Shown: positions 7,687 through 16,602 of the stretch, one piece after another
How positions within the stretch are numbered: position 1 is the first letter of the stretch
How the letters are laid out: each line of letters opens with the position of its first letter
Source: Thermodesulforhabdaceae bacterium
GTDB lineage: Bacteria; Desulfobacterota; Syntrophobacteria; Syntrophobacterales; Thermodesulforhabdaceae
Direction of reading: 5' to 3'
DNA: 64,000 nt
Assembly: GCA_037482015.1 (NCBI GenBank)
Contig: JBBFKT010000002.1
Location: forward strand, 62,001-126,000
Translations under genes and position numbers: made by a program
Notes under the pieces: generated by a model
What the model was told of the DNA's origin: nothing
The model's database searches: none
The model's input: only the letters and a program-made list of their open reading frames with translations

Positions 7687-8480
7687 ACCTTGAAGTTGAT
7701 TCGCTCTGTTTTCGCCACAAAAATCAACATAAAGATGTGCTTAAGTCTATCAGCTTCAGCGCAACTCAGGGAACTGTAACAGCAATACTTGGACCAAACG
7801 GATCCGGAAAGTCCACTCTATTTAAGTGCATTGTAGGATTGTGGAAGCCTTACAGGGGAAAAATTCTCGTTGGCGATAAAGATTCAAGCAAGCTTTCAGT
7901 TCGCGATAGAGCTCATCTTTTTGCGGTGGTTCCTCAGGATCATGAACCTCCTTTCCCTTACCGAGTGTTAGACGTAGTCCTTATGGGTAGAGCTTCTTAT
8001 GTGGGAATGTTTTCTTCCCCAAAAAGAAAAGACTACGAAGCCGCCGAAGAAGCCATATCACTGGTTGGTATAGAACATATCAAACATGAACCTTACACCA
8101 AGATAAGCGGTGGAGAACGGCAGCTTACTCTTATTGCTAGATCGCTTGCTCAGTCAGCTCCAATAATGGTGCTGGATGAACCTACATCCCACCTGGATTT
8201 CCGAAACCAGCTTAGAGTCCTTTCCACGGTGAAGTCTATTTCAAAGGAAAGAAACGTCACCGTCCTTGTTACTCTCCACGATCCCAATCTAGCTTTGCTT
8301 TTTGCCGATAACGCCGTTATCCTGCGTGAAGGATCTGTGGTGGTTACTGGGCATCCCCATCGTATTATCACAGAAGACCTTGTCATACAGGTCTATGGCG
8401 TGGAAACCAAGGTAATTTCATGGAACGGCACAAAACTGGTTTGCCCGATAATGAGTGCACTCCACAATGGGAGGTCATAA
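7683..8480 (+). CDS. FecE/BtuD-type ABC transporter ATP-binding protein
   Basis: Cytoplasmic ATPase of the import system encoded with the preceding permease; 265 residues. The ATG at 7683 (ATGA overlap with the permease stop, GGGAGG upstream) is preferred over an upstream start that would run far into the permease gene. Walker A GPNGSGKST, signature KISGGERQL, Walker B IMVLDEPTSHLD and the H-loop LVTLHDPN are intact, so the protein should be active. Confidence 0.95.
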   Translation: MNLEVDSLCFRHKNQHKDVLKSISFSATQGTVTAILGPNGSGKSTLFKCIVGLWKPYRGKILVGDKDSSKLSVRDRAHLFAVVPQDHEPPFPYRVLDVVLMGRASYVGMFSSPKRKDYEAAEEAISLVGIEHIKHEPYTKISGGERQLTLIARSLAQSAPIMVLDEPTSHLDFRNQLRVLSTVKSISKERNVTVLVTLHDPNLALLFADNAVILREGSVVVTGHPHRIITEDLVIQVYGVETKVISWNGTKLVCPIMSALHNGRS

Positions 8481-8482
8481 TC

Positions 8483-10906
8483 ATGAAGAAAAAAATTTTA
8501 GCCATTGTTTGGCAGTCTTACTACAATATGCTGCTCAAGGCATCAAAGAATCTCAGTAATATCCTGGACATAGAAGTTCATTCAGCAAGAGTTCTCGATA
8601 ATAATCCCGAAAGACTTGATCGTGTCCTTGATACGATCTTTGACGCCGATCTGGTTTTTTTATACCGCTCGGTTGAATCTTTCTGGGATCGAGTGGAAAA
8701 GCTTTTCCGAGAAAGGCAAACAAAGCCCAAAATAGTCTGTTTGAGCCATGATCCGGCTTACTGGACTTTATCGACCGTTAGACCGGAAATTGTAAGTCGA
8801 GCCTATTCATATCTCGTTATAAACGGTGAAGAAAACATGACTAATATGCTCAGGTTTCTTGCATCTGAAGAACTCGGGCTGCACCTGGATTATGATCCGC
8901 CAAAAGAAATCCCGTGGGAAGGGCTTTACCATCCTAAAGCCAGCAGAATCTTTACCGGTATAGACGACTTTCTCGGTTGGTATGACTCATACTGGGGACA
9001 GAATGCATCAAAAGGCACAGTAGGAATACTTTTTTCAAGGCATTACTGGATAAACAACAACCTGGACGTTGAAAACCTTCTTATTGAAAGCCTCGAAAGA
9101 AAAGGTTTCAGGGTAATCCCCGCTTTTGCCTATTCGGTTAAGGATGAGTCTTTAGGAACTAAGGGAAGTGGGGAGGTTGTGCTTGAGTGGTTTGTAGATA
9201 AAACAACTGCTAAACCCCGTATCGATGCAATGGTCAAGCTAATATCTTTTTTCCTGGGTTCCAGCAGGGATAGGGGTGATCTGAGCAATACTGGTGTAGC
9301 TTCTGATGGAATTGAGATTCTAAAGAAGCTCGATGTGCCCTGTTTTTCTCCCGTAAGCTCCTATTACAAAACTGTTGAAGAATGGGAACGAGAAGAACTC
9401 AACATGGATATAGGCTGGGCTATAGCTCTTCCTGAATTTGAGGGTGTGATCGAGCCCATCATTATTGCAGCGCAGAGAGAAGGGGAGGAAGATGTTAGAG
9501 AACGTGTGCCTATACCCGATCGAGTGGAAAAGTTCGTTCAGAGAATAGAACGATGGATAGCTCTCAGGAAGGTGCCACCATCAGACCGAAAGGTAGCTTT
9601 TGTGCTTCATAACAACCCCTGTGCTTCAGTTGAAGCTACGGTCGGTGCAGGAGCCCACCTTGATACGCTGGAGAGCGTTGTGGACATCATGAAAAGGATG
9701 CGAGAAGCGGGATATTGTGTAAATCCTCCCGAAAGCGGCAAAGAACTTATAGACGAAATCATGTCTAAGAAAGCCATATCGGAATTCCGGTGGACGACCG
9801 TTGAAGAGATTGTATCCAGAGGGGGAGCAATAAAACTGCTTGAAAAGGAGAAATATGAGGAATGGTTTTACGAACTTCCTCAAAAAACTCGAGACAGGAT
9901 GATTGAAGCCTGGGGGAATCCACCTGGCGAATTCAAAGAAGGTATTCCGCCAGCAATGGTCTATGACGGGAAAATCGTTATCACAGGTGTTCAGTATGGA
10001 AATGCTCTCGTGCTTGTTCAACCCAAAAGGGGCTGTGCGGGGGCTCGCTGTGACGGGCAGGTCTGCAAGATCCTGCATGATCCCGACGTTCCACCACCTC
10101 ACCAGTATGTGGCTACCTATAAGTGGCTTTCTCGAGAATTTGGGGTTCACGTCATAGTTCATGTGGGAACTCACGGCAATCTGGAATTTCTCCCTGGAAA
10201 AGGCGTTGGGTTATCAAGCGCATGTCTCCCTGACATAGGTATCGACACAATTCCTCACCTTTACATCTACAATGCCGATAACCCACCGGAAGGAACTATT
10301 GCAAAACGTAGATCCTACGCTACCCTGGTAGATCATATGCAAACTGTTATGACGGGAAGCGGACTATACGAAGAACTGGCTGAACTGGATAGGCTCCTTA
10401 CTGAATACGAGGAAACAAAGATAAAAGACCGAGGTCGAGCCCACGCTCTGGAACATCTTATCCTTAACGAAGTAAAGAAAACCAACCTTGACAAGGAAAT
10501 AAAAATAAAGTGGCAGGGCAAGCGAAAAGCTCTGCCAGAATTTTCTCATGAGGAACTTCATTCCATACCTTTTGAAGATCTTGCGCGAGAAATTCACGGG
10601 AAGCTCTCCCTTATTCGCAACACCCAGATTCAGGATGGAATGCACATTTTCGGAAGGATACCCGAAGGAGAGAAAAGAGTGGATTTCATCTACTCCATAC
10701 TTCGCTATGACGCTGGGGAAGAGGTTTCTCTCCGGAAGGAAATAGCCAGGCTTCTTGGATATGAACTTTCCGACCTTTTGAGCAATACTTCAAAATTAGA
10801 TGAAAGAACCGGGAGATCCTATGGTGCCATACTGGAAGAGATCGATGCTGTCTCCAAAAAAGTAATAAAGGAAGTGCTTCAAAGCGCAGGTTGCGCAATA
10901 AACTGA
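8483..10906 (+). CDS. CobN/BchH-like chelatase large subunit, N-terminal part (split gene)
   Basis: First part of a CobN-type cobaltochelatase/Mg-chelatase H family protein, 807 residues. The ATG at 8483 has GGGAGGT 7 nt upstream. The family core is clear: GVQYGNALVLVQPKRGC, IVHVGTHGNLEFLPGKGVGL, and HLYIYNADNPPEG. CobN is normally a single chain of roughly 1,100-1,300 residues; here it ends with a normal stop and the rest follows as a separate gene 14 nt later. CobN binds the tetrapyrrole and inserts the metal with ATPase partners (CobS/CobT or ChlI/ChlD). Co2+ is the likeliest metal by family; Ni2+ or Mg2+ cannot be excluded. Confidence 0.88.
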   Translation: MKKKILAIVWQSYYNMLLKASKNLSNILDIEVHSARVLDNNPERLDRVLDTIFDADLVFLYRSVESFWDRVEKLFRERQTKPKIVCLSHDPAYWTLSTVRPEIVSRAYSYLVINGEENMTNMLRFLASEELGLHLDYDPPKEIPWEGLYHPKASRIFTGIDDFLGWYDSYWGQNASKGTVGILFSRHYWINNNLDVENLLIESLERKGFRVIPAFAYSVKDESLGTKGSGEVVLEWFVDKTTAKPRIDAMVKLISFFLGSSRDRGDLSNTGVASDGIEILKKLDVPCFSPVSSYYKTVEEWEREELNMDIGWAIALPEFEGVIEPIIIAAQREGEEDVRERVPIPDRVEKFVQRIERWIALRKVPPSDRKVAFVLHNNPCASVEATVGAGAHLDTLESVVDIMKRMREAGYCVNPPESGKELIDEIMSKKAISEFRWTTVEEIVSRGGAIKLLEKEKYEEWFYELPQKTRDRMIEAWGNPPGEFKEGIPPAMVYDGKIVITGVQYGNALVLVQPKRGCAGARCDGQVCKILHDPDVPPPHQYVATYKWLSREFGVHVIVHVGTHGNLEFLPGKGVGLSSACLPDIGIDTIPHLYIYNADNPPEGTIAKRRSYATLVDHMQTVMTGSGLYEELAELDRLLTEYEETKIKDRGRAHALEHLILNEVKKTNLDKEIKIKWQGKRKALPEFSHEELHSIPFEDLAREIHGKLSLIRNTQIQDGMHIFGRIPEGEKRVDFIYSILRYDAGEEVSLRKEIARLLGYELSDLLSNTSKLDERTGRSYGAILEEIDAVSKKVIKEVLQSAGCAIN

Positions 10907-10920
10907 AAAGGGGGATTGAT

Positions 10921-12393
10921 ATGGCTCAGTCAGTAAATATCGCCTGGGATGACCCTAAATGGGTGGAAATAAAAAGACGCATACTTGACATAAACCGAAG
11001 GATTGAAGAAAGCCGCGAAATAGAATCGCTTCTTCACGGCTTTTCCGGGGGTTACGTTCCCGCGGGACCTTCGGGGCTTATAACCCGGGGGCGAGACGAT
11101 ATTCTCCCCACCGGACGTAATTTCTATTCTCTTGACCCACATCGAGTTCCAACGAAACCAGCCTGGGAGATAGGCAAGAAACTCGCCGATGCACTCATCG
11201 CAAAGCATCTAAAAGAAGAAGGAAGATATCCGGAAAATGTTGCTATCTTCTGGATGTGTAGCGACATAATGTGGGCAGATGGAGAAGGAATGGCTCAAAT
11301 TATGTCCCTTCTTGGTGTAAAACCTGTATGGCTTTCGAACGGGAGAATCAAAGGATTTGAAATCATACCGCTTGCCGAATTGAACCGGCCCAGAATTGAC
11401 GTCACAATACGAGTCTCCGGTATTACTCGGGATAACTTCCCAAATGTTATAGAACTTATAGATGAAGCAGTGCAGGAAGTAGCCAGGCTGGATGAACCAC
11501 TGGATATGAATTTTGTGAGAAAGCATGCACTTGAACAGATGCAACAAGATGGCGGAGATTTCAGGGACGCTACTCTTCGCATCTTTTGCTCCATGCCCGG
11601 CACATATCAAGCTGGGACTCAGCTAGCCGTTTATGCTTCGGCATGGAAAGAAGAAAAGGACCTGGCTGAGGTCTTCCTTTACTGGAACGGCTACGCTTAC
11701 GGAAAAGGCATCTGGGGAAAAGAAAAGCATAAACAGTTCGCCGGCATTTTAAAAAGCGTTGATGTTACTTACAACAAAGTCGTGAGCGACGAATACGATC
11801 TTTTTGGTTGCTGTTGCTATTTCGGCACTCACGGAGGCATGACTGCAGCAGCTCGCCATCTTTCCGGGAAAGACGTTAAGGCTTACTATGGGGACACGAG
11901 AGAAGGCGAGCACGTGGAAGTAAGGGATCTTGCTGATGAAATACGCCGGGTAGTTAGAACGAAGCTTTTGAATCCTCGCTGGGTAGAAGGAATGAAACGC
12001 CACGGCTACAAGGGTGCGGGAGATATTTCTAAACGAGTTGGTAGAGTCTATGGGTGGGAGGCTACCACTAAGGAAGTCGATGACTGGATTTTTGACGATA
12101 TTGCAAGAACGTTTCTCATGAACGAGGAAAATAAAAAGTTTTTTGAAGAACACAATCCCTGGGCTCTGGAAGAAATTGGGCGGCGACTGATTGAAGCCTG
12201 GGAAAGAGGACTCTGGAACCCGGCAGATGATGTAAAAGATGTGCTGAAGGAGATTTATTTGGAAGTGGAAGGCTGGATAGAAGAAAGAATAGGGGATGTG
12301 AAAGGAGAATTCCAGGGTGGATCGATAGATGTGGTGACAAAAGAAGAAGTTGAATTCTGGAAGAAAAAAATGCAGGAAGTAATGAGAGTTTAG
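10921..12393 (+). CDS. CobN-like chelatase large subunit, C-terminal part (split gene)
   Basis: Second part of the split CobN, 490 residues. It has its own ribosome site (AAGGGGG, 8 nt before the ATG at 10921), which argues for a real second gene rather than a sequencing frameshift. The segment begins where CobN proteins carry GGYVPAGPSG and DILPTGRNFYSLDPHRVPT, and continues through AIFWMCSDIMWADGEGMAQI, VDVTYNKV, and CYFGTHGGMTAAARHLSGK. Together the two parts total about 1,297 residues, matching full CobN. They should assemble into one subunit. Confidence 0.88.
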   Translation: MAQSVNIAWDDPKWVEIKRRILDINRRIEESREIESLLHGFSGGYVPAGPSGLITRGRDDILPTGRNFYSLDPHRVPTKPAWEIGKKLADALIAKHLKEEGRYPENVAIFWMCSDIMWADGEGMAQIMSLLGVKPVWLSNGRIKGFEIIPLAELNRPRIDVTIRVSGITRDNFPNVIELIDEAVQEVARLDEPLDMNFVRKHALEQMQQDGGDFRDATLRIFCSMPGTYQAGTQLAVYASAWKEEKDLAEVFLYWNGYAYGKGIWGKEKHKQFAGILKSVDVTYNKVVSDEYDLFGCCCYFGTHGGMTAAARHLSGKDVKAYYGDTREGEHVEVRDLADEIRRVVRTKLLNPRWVEGMKRHGYKGAGDISKRVGRVYGWEATTKEVDDWIFDDIARTFLMNEENKKFFEEHNPWALEEIGRRLIEAWERGLWNPADDVKDVLKEIYLEVEGWIEERIGDVKGEFQGGSIDVVTKEEVEFWKKKMQEVMRV

Positions 12394-12394
12394 A

Positions 12395-13390
12395 GTGCAA
12401 AATATTCTGTCCTTTCGAGGTAAATGGACCAGGATGTCTGGCGATCTGCTGCTGATTCTCAAGAAAGCAGTTAACTTCGCTTTTCCCACCATCCTTGTTA
12501 TAGGTGTCGGGCTTGCCGTGGCTGAGGTGCTCGTAGAAACGGGAATAATCATGAAGATTAGCAAAATCGGGCGTCCTTTAAGCCGTTTTGCGGGTCTTCC
12601 TGATGCCTGTGGATTTGCCATTATAACAGCAACGGTTTCTTTCGTTGCAGCAAATTCAATGCTGCAGGACATGCGAGAAAATAAAATACTTACAGACAGA
12701 GAAACCTTCCTTGCTTCGCTTCTTGCAGGAAGCATAGCGCCCGTAAAGGAACTCTTCACTTATCACTTACCCGTTATACTTCCTGCTCTGGGACTTTATG
12801 CGGGATCAGTCTATATGGGAACGCTCTGGCTTGGAAGCGTGGCTCTTCTGCTATTTGTCATGATAGCCGGGAGAATTTTACTAAAGAATCAACATCAAAG
12901 ATGTGACATCAATTTGAACTTCCAAAATTCGACTCTTCCTTCACATTCGAGGTGGTCGGCTGTGAGGCGCTTTTTTATAAGATTCGGAAGAATTGGCGGC
13001 ATATTTCTAACGGTAACCGTTACGGTCTTCCTGCTGATGGAACTTGGAGTTATGGCTCGGATTGAAGGCTTTCTAATGCCGCTTGCAAGCTATTTTAGTC
13101 TTCCCGCTGCGGTGCTTCCCGCTGTAGCCGCTTACATTGCATCGCCTCTTGTTGGGATTACCATGATGGGATCCATTTTGCGGCAGCAGATTATAACCGA
13201 CCATCAAGCAATAATAGCGCTTCTTTTCGGGAGCATTTTCATGCTTCCTGTGCTCTACCTTCGTTTTTACTTTCCGCAGTGGATTTCAATCTTCGGGCTT
13301 AGACTTGGAATAATAAGAGGCGTGACAAGTGCCATTCTTACAATGTGCGTAAGGATAGCGGTGTTGATTGTATTTATGTGCATTCAGTAG
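12395..13390 (+). CDS. Gate (nucleoside-recognition) domain membrane protein
   Basis: Integral membrane protein, 331 residues, two halves each with a Gate-like hydrophobic block (first near residues 25-160, second from about 195). Visible: FAFPTILVIGVGLAVAEVLV and GLPDACGFAIITATVSFV. Gate domains occur in FeoB, SpmA/B and nucleoside transporters. The likely start is GTG at 12395, directly after the CobN-C stop; the ATG at 12434 is an alternative. Its place between CobN and the ChlI/ChlD genes suggests it moves a metal ion or metal complex, which is inference. Confidence 0.8.
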   Translation: MQNILSFRGKWTRMSGDLLLILKKAVNFAFPTILVIGVGLAVAEVLVETGIIMKISKIGRPLSRFAGLPDACGFAIITATVSFVAANSMLQDMRENKILTDRETFLASLLAGSIAPVKELFTYHLPVILPALGLYAGSVYMGTLWLGSVALLLFVMIAGRILLKNQHQRCDINLNFQNSTLPSHSRWSAVRRFFIRFGRIGGIFLTVTVTVFLLMELGVMARIEGFLMPLASYFSLPAAVLPAVAAYIASPLVGITMMGSILRQQIITDHQAIIALLFGSIFMLPVLYLRFYFPQWISIFGLRLGIIRGVTSAILTMCVRIAVLIVFMCIQ

Positions 13391-13444
13391 GCTGACCGGG
13401 CTAAAAGCTTCGTAAATGAACGTAAATGGAAGGAGATCGAGCCT

Positions 13445-15496
13445 ATGGAGGCTCTATGTAAAATTTATCCCTTTTCAGCACTTGTAGGTCAGGAGAAGTT
13501 AAAAAAGGCTTTGATTCTGAACGCCATCAATCCCGCAATTGGTGGAGTATTGATAAGGGGTGAGAAAGGAACGGCGAAATCGACGGCTGTAAGAGCTCTT
13601 GCCGCTCTGCTTCCTGAAATTCGGGTAATTAAAGGTTGTCCCTTTTCCTGCGATCCTGATAATCCATCAGAATGGTGTGAACGCTGCCGTAATCTGGAGC
13701 ATCCTCTGCCTGTAATTTCACGCCGTATCCCTGTCGTGACCCTTCCTCTTAACGCTACAGAAGATAGAGTTGTGGGAAGCATAGATTTTGAGAAAGCGAT
13801 CCGAAGTGGCGAACGTCATTTTCATCCGGGAGTGCTAGCCAGGGCTCATCGAGGCATTCTCTACATTGATGAAGTCAATCTGCTGGACGATTATATTGCT
13901 GACCTGATTCTCGATGCAGCCGCATCGGGGGTTAACAGAGTGGAAAGAGAGGGGATCTCTTTCTCGCACCCGGCTAGATTTATTCTTGTTGGAACAATGA
14001 ACCCGGAAGAAGGCGATATTCGCCCTCAGCTTCTCGATAGATTTGGACTCTGCGTGGAAGTCACCGGAGAGCAGGATCTAGAACGCAGGGTCGAACTTAT
14101 GATAAGGCGCGAGGAGTTTGATAATAATCCTGAAGAGTTTTCGAAACGATTCGAAAGCGACAATCAATCCCTTGCGTGGAGCATTCTAGCGGCGAGAGAG
14201 TTGCTTGGTAAGGTCAAGATAACAGACCACTTGCGGAAGTTTATCTCAGATCTTTCGGTAGAAAACAACGTCGCAGGACATCGAGCCGATATTGTCATGG
14301 AGCAGGCTGCTAAAGCCCTGGCAGCTCTAAATAGGCGCCTTCACGTGACTGTGCAGGACATAAAAGAGGTGGCTCCAATGGTGTTAATACACAGGCGCCG
14401 TGAAGCTGCTCCACCGCCTCCCCCACCTCCGCCGCCTCCACCGAAAGAAGAAAACAACAATGATCAAAGCGAAGAAGATTCTAAGCCACCGGAAGAACAG
14501 CATCAAAATCAACAATCCAATACGACTCCTTCGGACTTTCCGCAGGAAAGAACAGAAGAGCTTGAGCCTCAGACTCAGGAAGAAAGCGACCAGAGACATA
14601 ATCTTCCCGAAGGAGAAAACTCAACCGACTACAAAACGGTGCTCGAACGCATATTCGAAATCGGGGAAACCTTCAAGGTTAGAAAACTTTCGGCGCCTAA
14701 AGATCGCATCTTAAGGCGAGGTTCTGGAAGACGTAGCAGAACGAGAACAGCTCAAAAACAGGGACGCTATGTTCGAAGTAGTCTGCGAGGCACTGGAGCT
14801 GATGTAGCTCTTGATGCCTCTCTCAGAGCTGCAGCTCCCTATCAGTTGAAGCGACGTGGAGCCTCTGGGGAAAATCTTGCCGTTCATCTTGCTCCAGAAG
14901 ACATCAGGCATAAGATACGTGAACGCCGCACAGGAAATTTTCTTCTTTTTCTGGTGGATGCGAGCGGCTCAATGGGTGCCCAGGGAAGGATGACCGCCAC
15001 AAAGGGTACCATAATGTCTCTTCTTCTGGATGCTTATCAGAAGCGAGATCGAGTAGCTATGGTTGCCTTCAGGCGTAATGAAGCTGAAGTAAAGCTTCCA
15101 CCAACATCATCTGTAGAACTCGCAGCAAGACTTCTTCGAGATCTTCCAGTGGGTGGCAGGACTCCTCTTTCTGCAGGACTTATTAAAGCCTATGAAGTAT
15201 TGAAAAACGTGCTTTTGCGAGATCCCACGGCAAGACCCATTCTTATTATCATAACCGATGGTAAAGCCAATGTTTCCCTGGGTTCTAAAAAACCCGTCGA
15301 AGAAGCGTTACTTGTGGCTTCCAGAATTGCCATGGACGAACGCATCTATACCGTGGTGGTGGATACGGAAAAGCAGGGCATTGTGCAGTTCGGGCTTGCT
15401 AGAAAACTCGCCAATGTTATGCAGGCTCCATACTTTCGCATTGAAGACCTCAAGGCAGAAAGCCTTGTTCAAATCATAAAGGAGGTTACTAAATGA
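13445..15496 (+). CDS. ChlI-ChlD-like fusion: AAA+ ATPase with VWA domain
   Basis: Chelatase ATPase/adaptor subunit, 683 residues. An N-terminal AAA+ module has Walker [10 protein letters not shown] near residues 39-47 and Walker [14 protein letters not shown] near 138-150. A linker around residues 318-400 has an 11-proline run and is acidic and Gln-rich. The C-terminal VWA domain has the MIDAS motif DASGSMG at about 503-509 and GGRTPLSAG near 575. A Cys cluster ([13 protein letters not shown]) lies before the sensor region. This resembles BchD, with intact ATPase motifs. It should form a ring with the next gene product and drive CobN. Confidence 0.92.
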   Translation: MEALCKIYPFSALVGQEKLKKALILNAINPAIGGVLIRGEKGTAKSTAVRALAALLPEIRVIKGCPFSCDPDNPSEWCERCRNLEHPLPVISRRIPVVTLPLNATEDRVVGSIDFEKAIRSGERHFHPGVLARAHRGILYIDEVNLLDDYIADLILDAAASGVNRVEREGISFSHPARFILVGTMNPEEGDIRPQLLDRFGLCVEVTGEQDLERRVELMIRREEFDNNPEEFSKRFESDNQSLAWSILAARELLGKVKITDHLRKFISDLSVENNVAGHRADIVMEQAAKALAALNRRLHVTVQDIKEVAPMVLIHRRREAAPPPPPPPPPPPKEENNNDQSEEDSKPPEEQHQNQQSNTTPSDFPQERTEELEPQTQEESDQRHNLPEGENSTDYKTVLERIFEIGETFKVRKLSAPKDRILRRGSGRRSRTRTAQKQGRYVRSSLRGTGADVALDASLRAAAPYQLKRRGASGENLAVHLAPEDIRHKIRERRTGNFLLFLVDASGSMGAQGRMTATKGTIMSLLLDAYQKRDRVAMVAFRRNEAEVKLPPTSSVELAARLLRDLPVGGRTPLSAGLIKAYEVLKNVLLRDPTARPILIIITDGKANVSLGSKKPVEEALLVASRIAMDERIYTVVVDTEKQGIVQFGLARKLANVMQAPYFRIEDLKAESLVQIIKEVTK

Positions 15497-16524
15497 CCTG
15501 TGAAAGACTTTATCCGTTTGTAGCCATTGTAGGACAGGAGAAGATGAAGCGAGCTCTCATCTTTAACATTATCAATCCAACTCTTTCCGGCGTGCTGATA
15601 AGGGGAGAGAAAGGCACGGGAAAATCCACGGCTGTGAGAGCTCTCGCTCATATTCTTCCTGAAATCCAGGTGGTAAAGGATTGCCCTTTTAATCTGGAAA
15701 ACGAAGACCCAGAGGGCGTATGTGCTGAATGTCCAAGGAAGGAGTGTAGCAATCTTGTTGTTTGGGGCGGGAAGCCAGAAAAGATCTGGCGGGAGATCAG
15801 GGTAGTGGAGCTTCCTGTTGGTGCTACGGAAGATCGAGTAGTTGGAACGCTCGATCTCGAACACGCCTTGAAGAAGGGCGAAAAACGGGTTGAGCCGGGT
15901 CTTCTTGCTGCTGCTCACAGAGGCATACTTTACGTGGACGAAGTAAATCTTCTTGATGACCATGTGGTTGATGTGCTTCTTGATTCCGCCGCTATGGGAG
16001 TGAATACCATTGAAAGAGAAGGAGTGAGCTTTTCTCATCCGGCTCGGTTTACTCTTGTTGGCACAATGAACCCCGAAGAAGGTGAGTTGCGGCCCCAGCT
16101 TCTCGATCGCTTTGGACTGTGTGTTCATGTGGAAGGATTGAGAGACGTGGAAAGCCGGGTGACGGTTATGGAACGTCGGGTGGCTTTTGACGAAGATCCG
16201 GAAGGCTTTTCCAAGCTATGGGAGGAGGAGTCCAGATTTCTGGTTGAGCGAATTGAAAAAGCGAGGAGATTATATCCTGAGATAGTCATAGACAGAAGCC
16301 TTCTCTTTGAAATAGCTTCTTACTGCCTGGATGTCGGAGTGGATGGGCATAGAGCCGATATTATTATGTTAAAGACGGCAAAAACCATCGCGGCTTTTGA
16401 AGGAAGAAAAGAAGTTGTTCGGAAAGATATCGAAGAAGCCGCTGAACTTGTGCTTCCTCACCGCATCAGAAGACAACCTTTTATGGACGTGATAGAGGAT
16501 ATAAGAGCGATAAAGTTGGCTTGA
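15493..16524 (+). CDS. ChlI-like chelatase AAA+ ATPase
   Basis: 343-residue AAA+ ATPase of the Mg/Co-chelatase I family. Walker [10 protein letters not shown], Walker [14 protein letters not shown], and arginine-containing [13 protein letters not shown] are present. A Cys-rich insert (CPF, then CAECPRKEC) lies at about residues 60-85, parallel to the insert in the preceding protein. The start overlaps the upstream stop by 4 nt (ATGA). The two proteins share much of their N-terminal sequence and look like an old tandem duplication with division of roles. Last gene of the operon. Confidence 0.93.
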   Translation: MTCERLYPFVAIVGQEKMKRALIFNIINPTLSGVLIRGEKGTGKSTAVRALAHILPEIQVVKDCPFNLENEDPEGVCAECPRKECSNLVVWGGKPEKIWREIRVVELPVGATEDRVVGTLDLEHALKKGEKRVEPGLLAAAHRGILYVDEVNLLDDHVVDVLLDSAAMGVNTIEREGVSFSHPARFTLVGTMNPEEGELRPQLLDRFGLCVHVEGLRDVESRVTVMERRVAFDEDPEGFSKLWEEESRFLVERIEKARRLYPEIVIDRSLLFEIASYCLDVGVDGHRADIIMLKTAKTIAAFEGRKEVVRKDIEEAAELVLPHRIRRQPFMDVIEDIRAIKLA

Positions 16525-16533
16525 TTTATTGAT

Positions 16534-16559
16534 AGAGGGCGAAAACTTCTTCGCCCTCT
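16534..16559 (+). terminator. Hairpin between convergent operons
   Basis: AGAGGGCGAA pairs with TTCGCCCTCT over 10 bp with a 6-nt loop, 10 nt after the ChlI-like stop. Only a short T-tract follows. It lies between the ChlI-like gene and the convergent metG, so it could serve both strands. Confidence 0.6.
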
Positions 16560-16602
16560 TGAGTGGCTATTATGTTTTTGAGCTTCTTTCAGGGGCTTTT
16601 CT

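Noticed and set aside
10906-10921. Frameshift or sequencing error between the two CobN parts
   Set aside because: The first part has a proper stop, the second has its own AAGGGGG ribosome site and ATG, and the split falls in a weakly conserved linker. A split gene fits better, although reads would be needed to settle it.
11749-12759. 336-residue minus-strand frame across CobN-C and the Gate gene
   Set aside because: It lies antisense to two well-supported genes, has no family motifs, and has the composition of a shadow frame.
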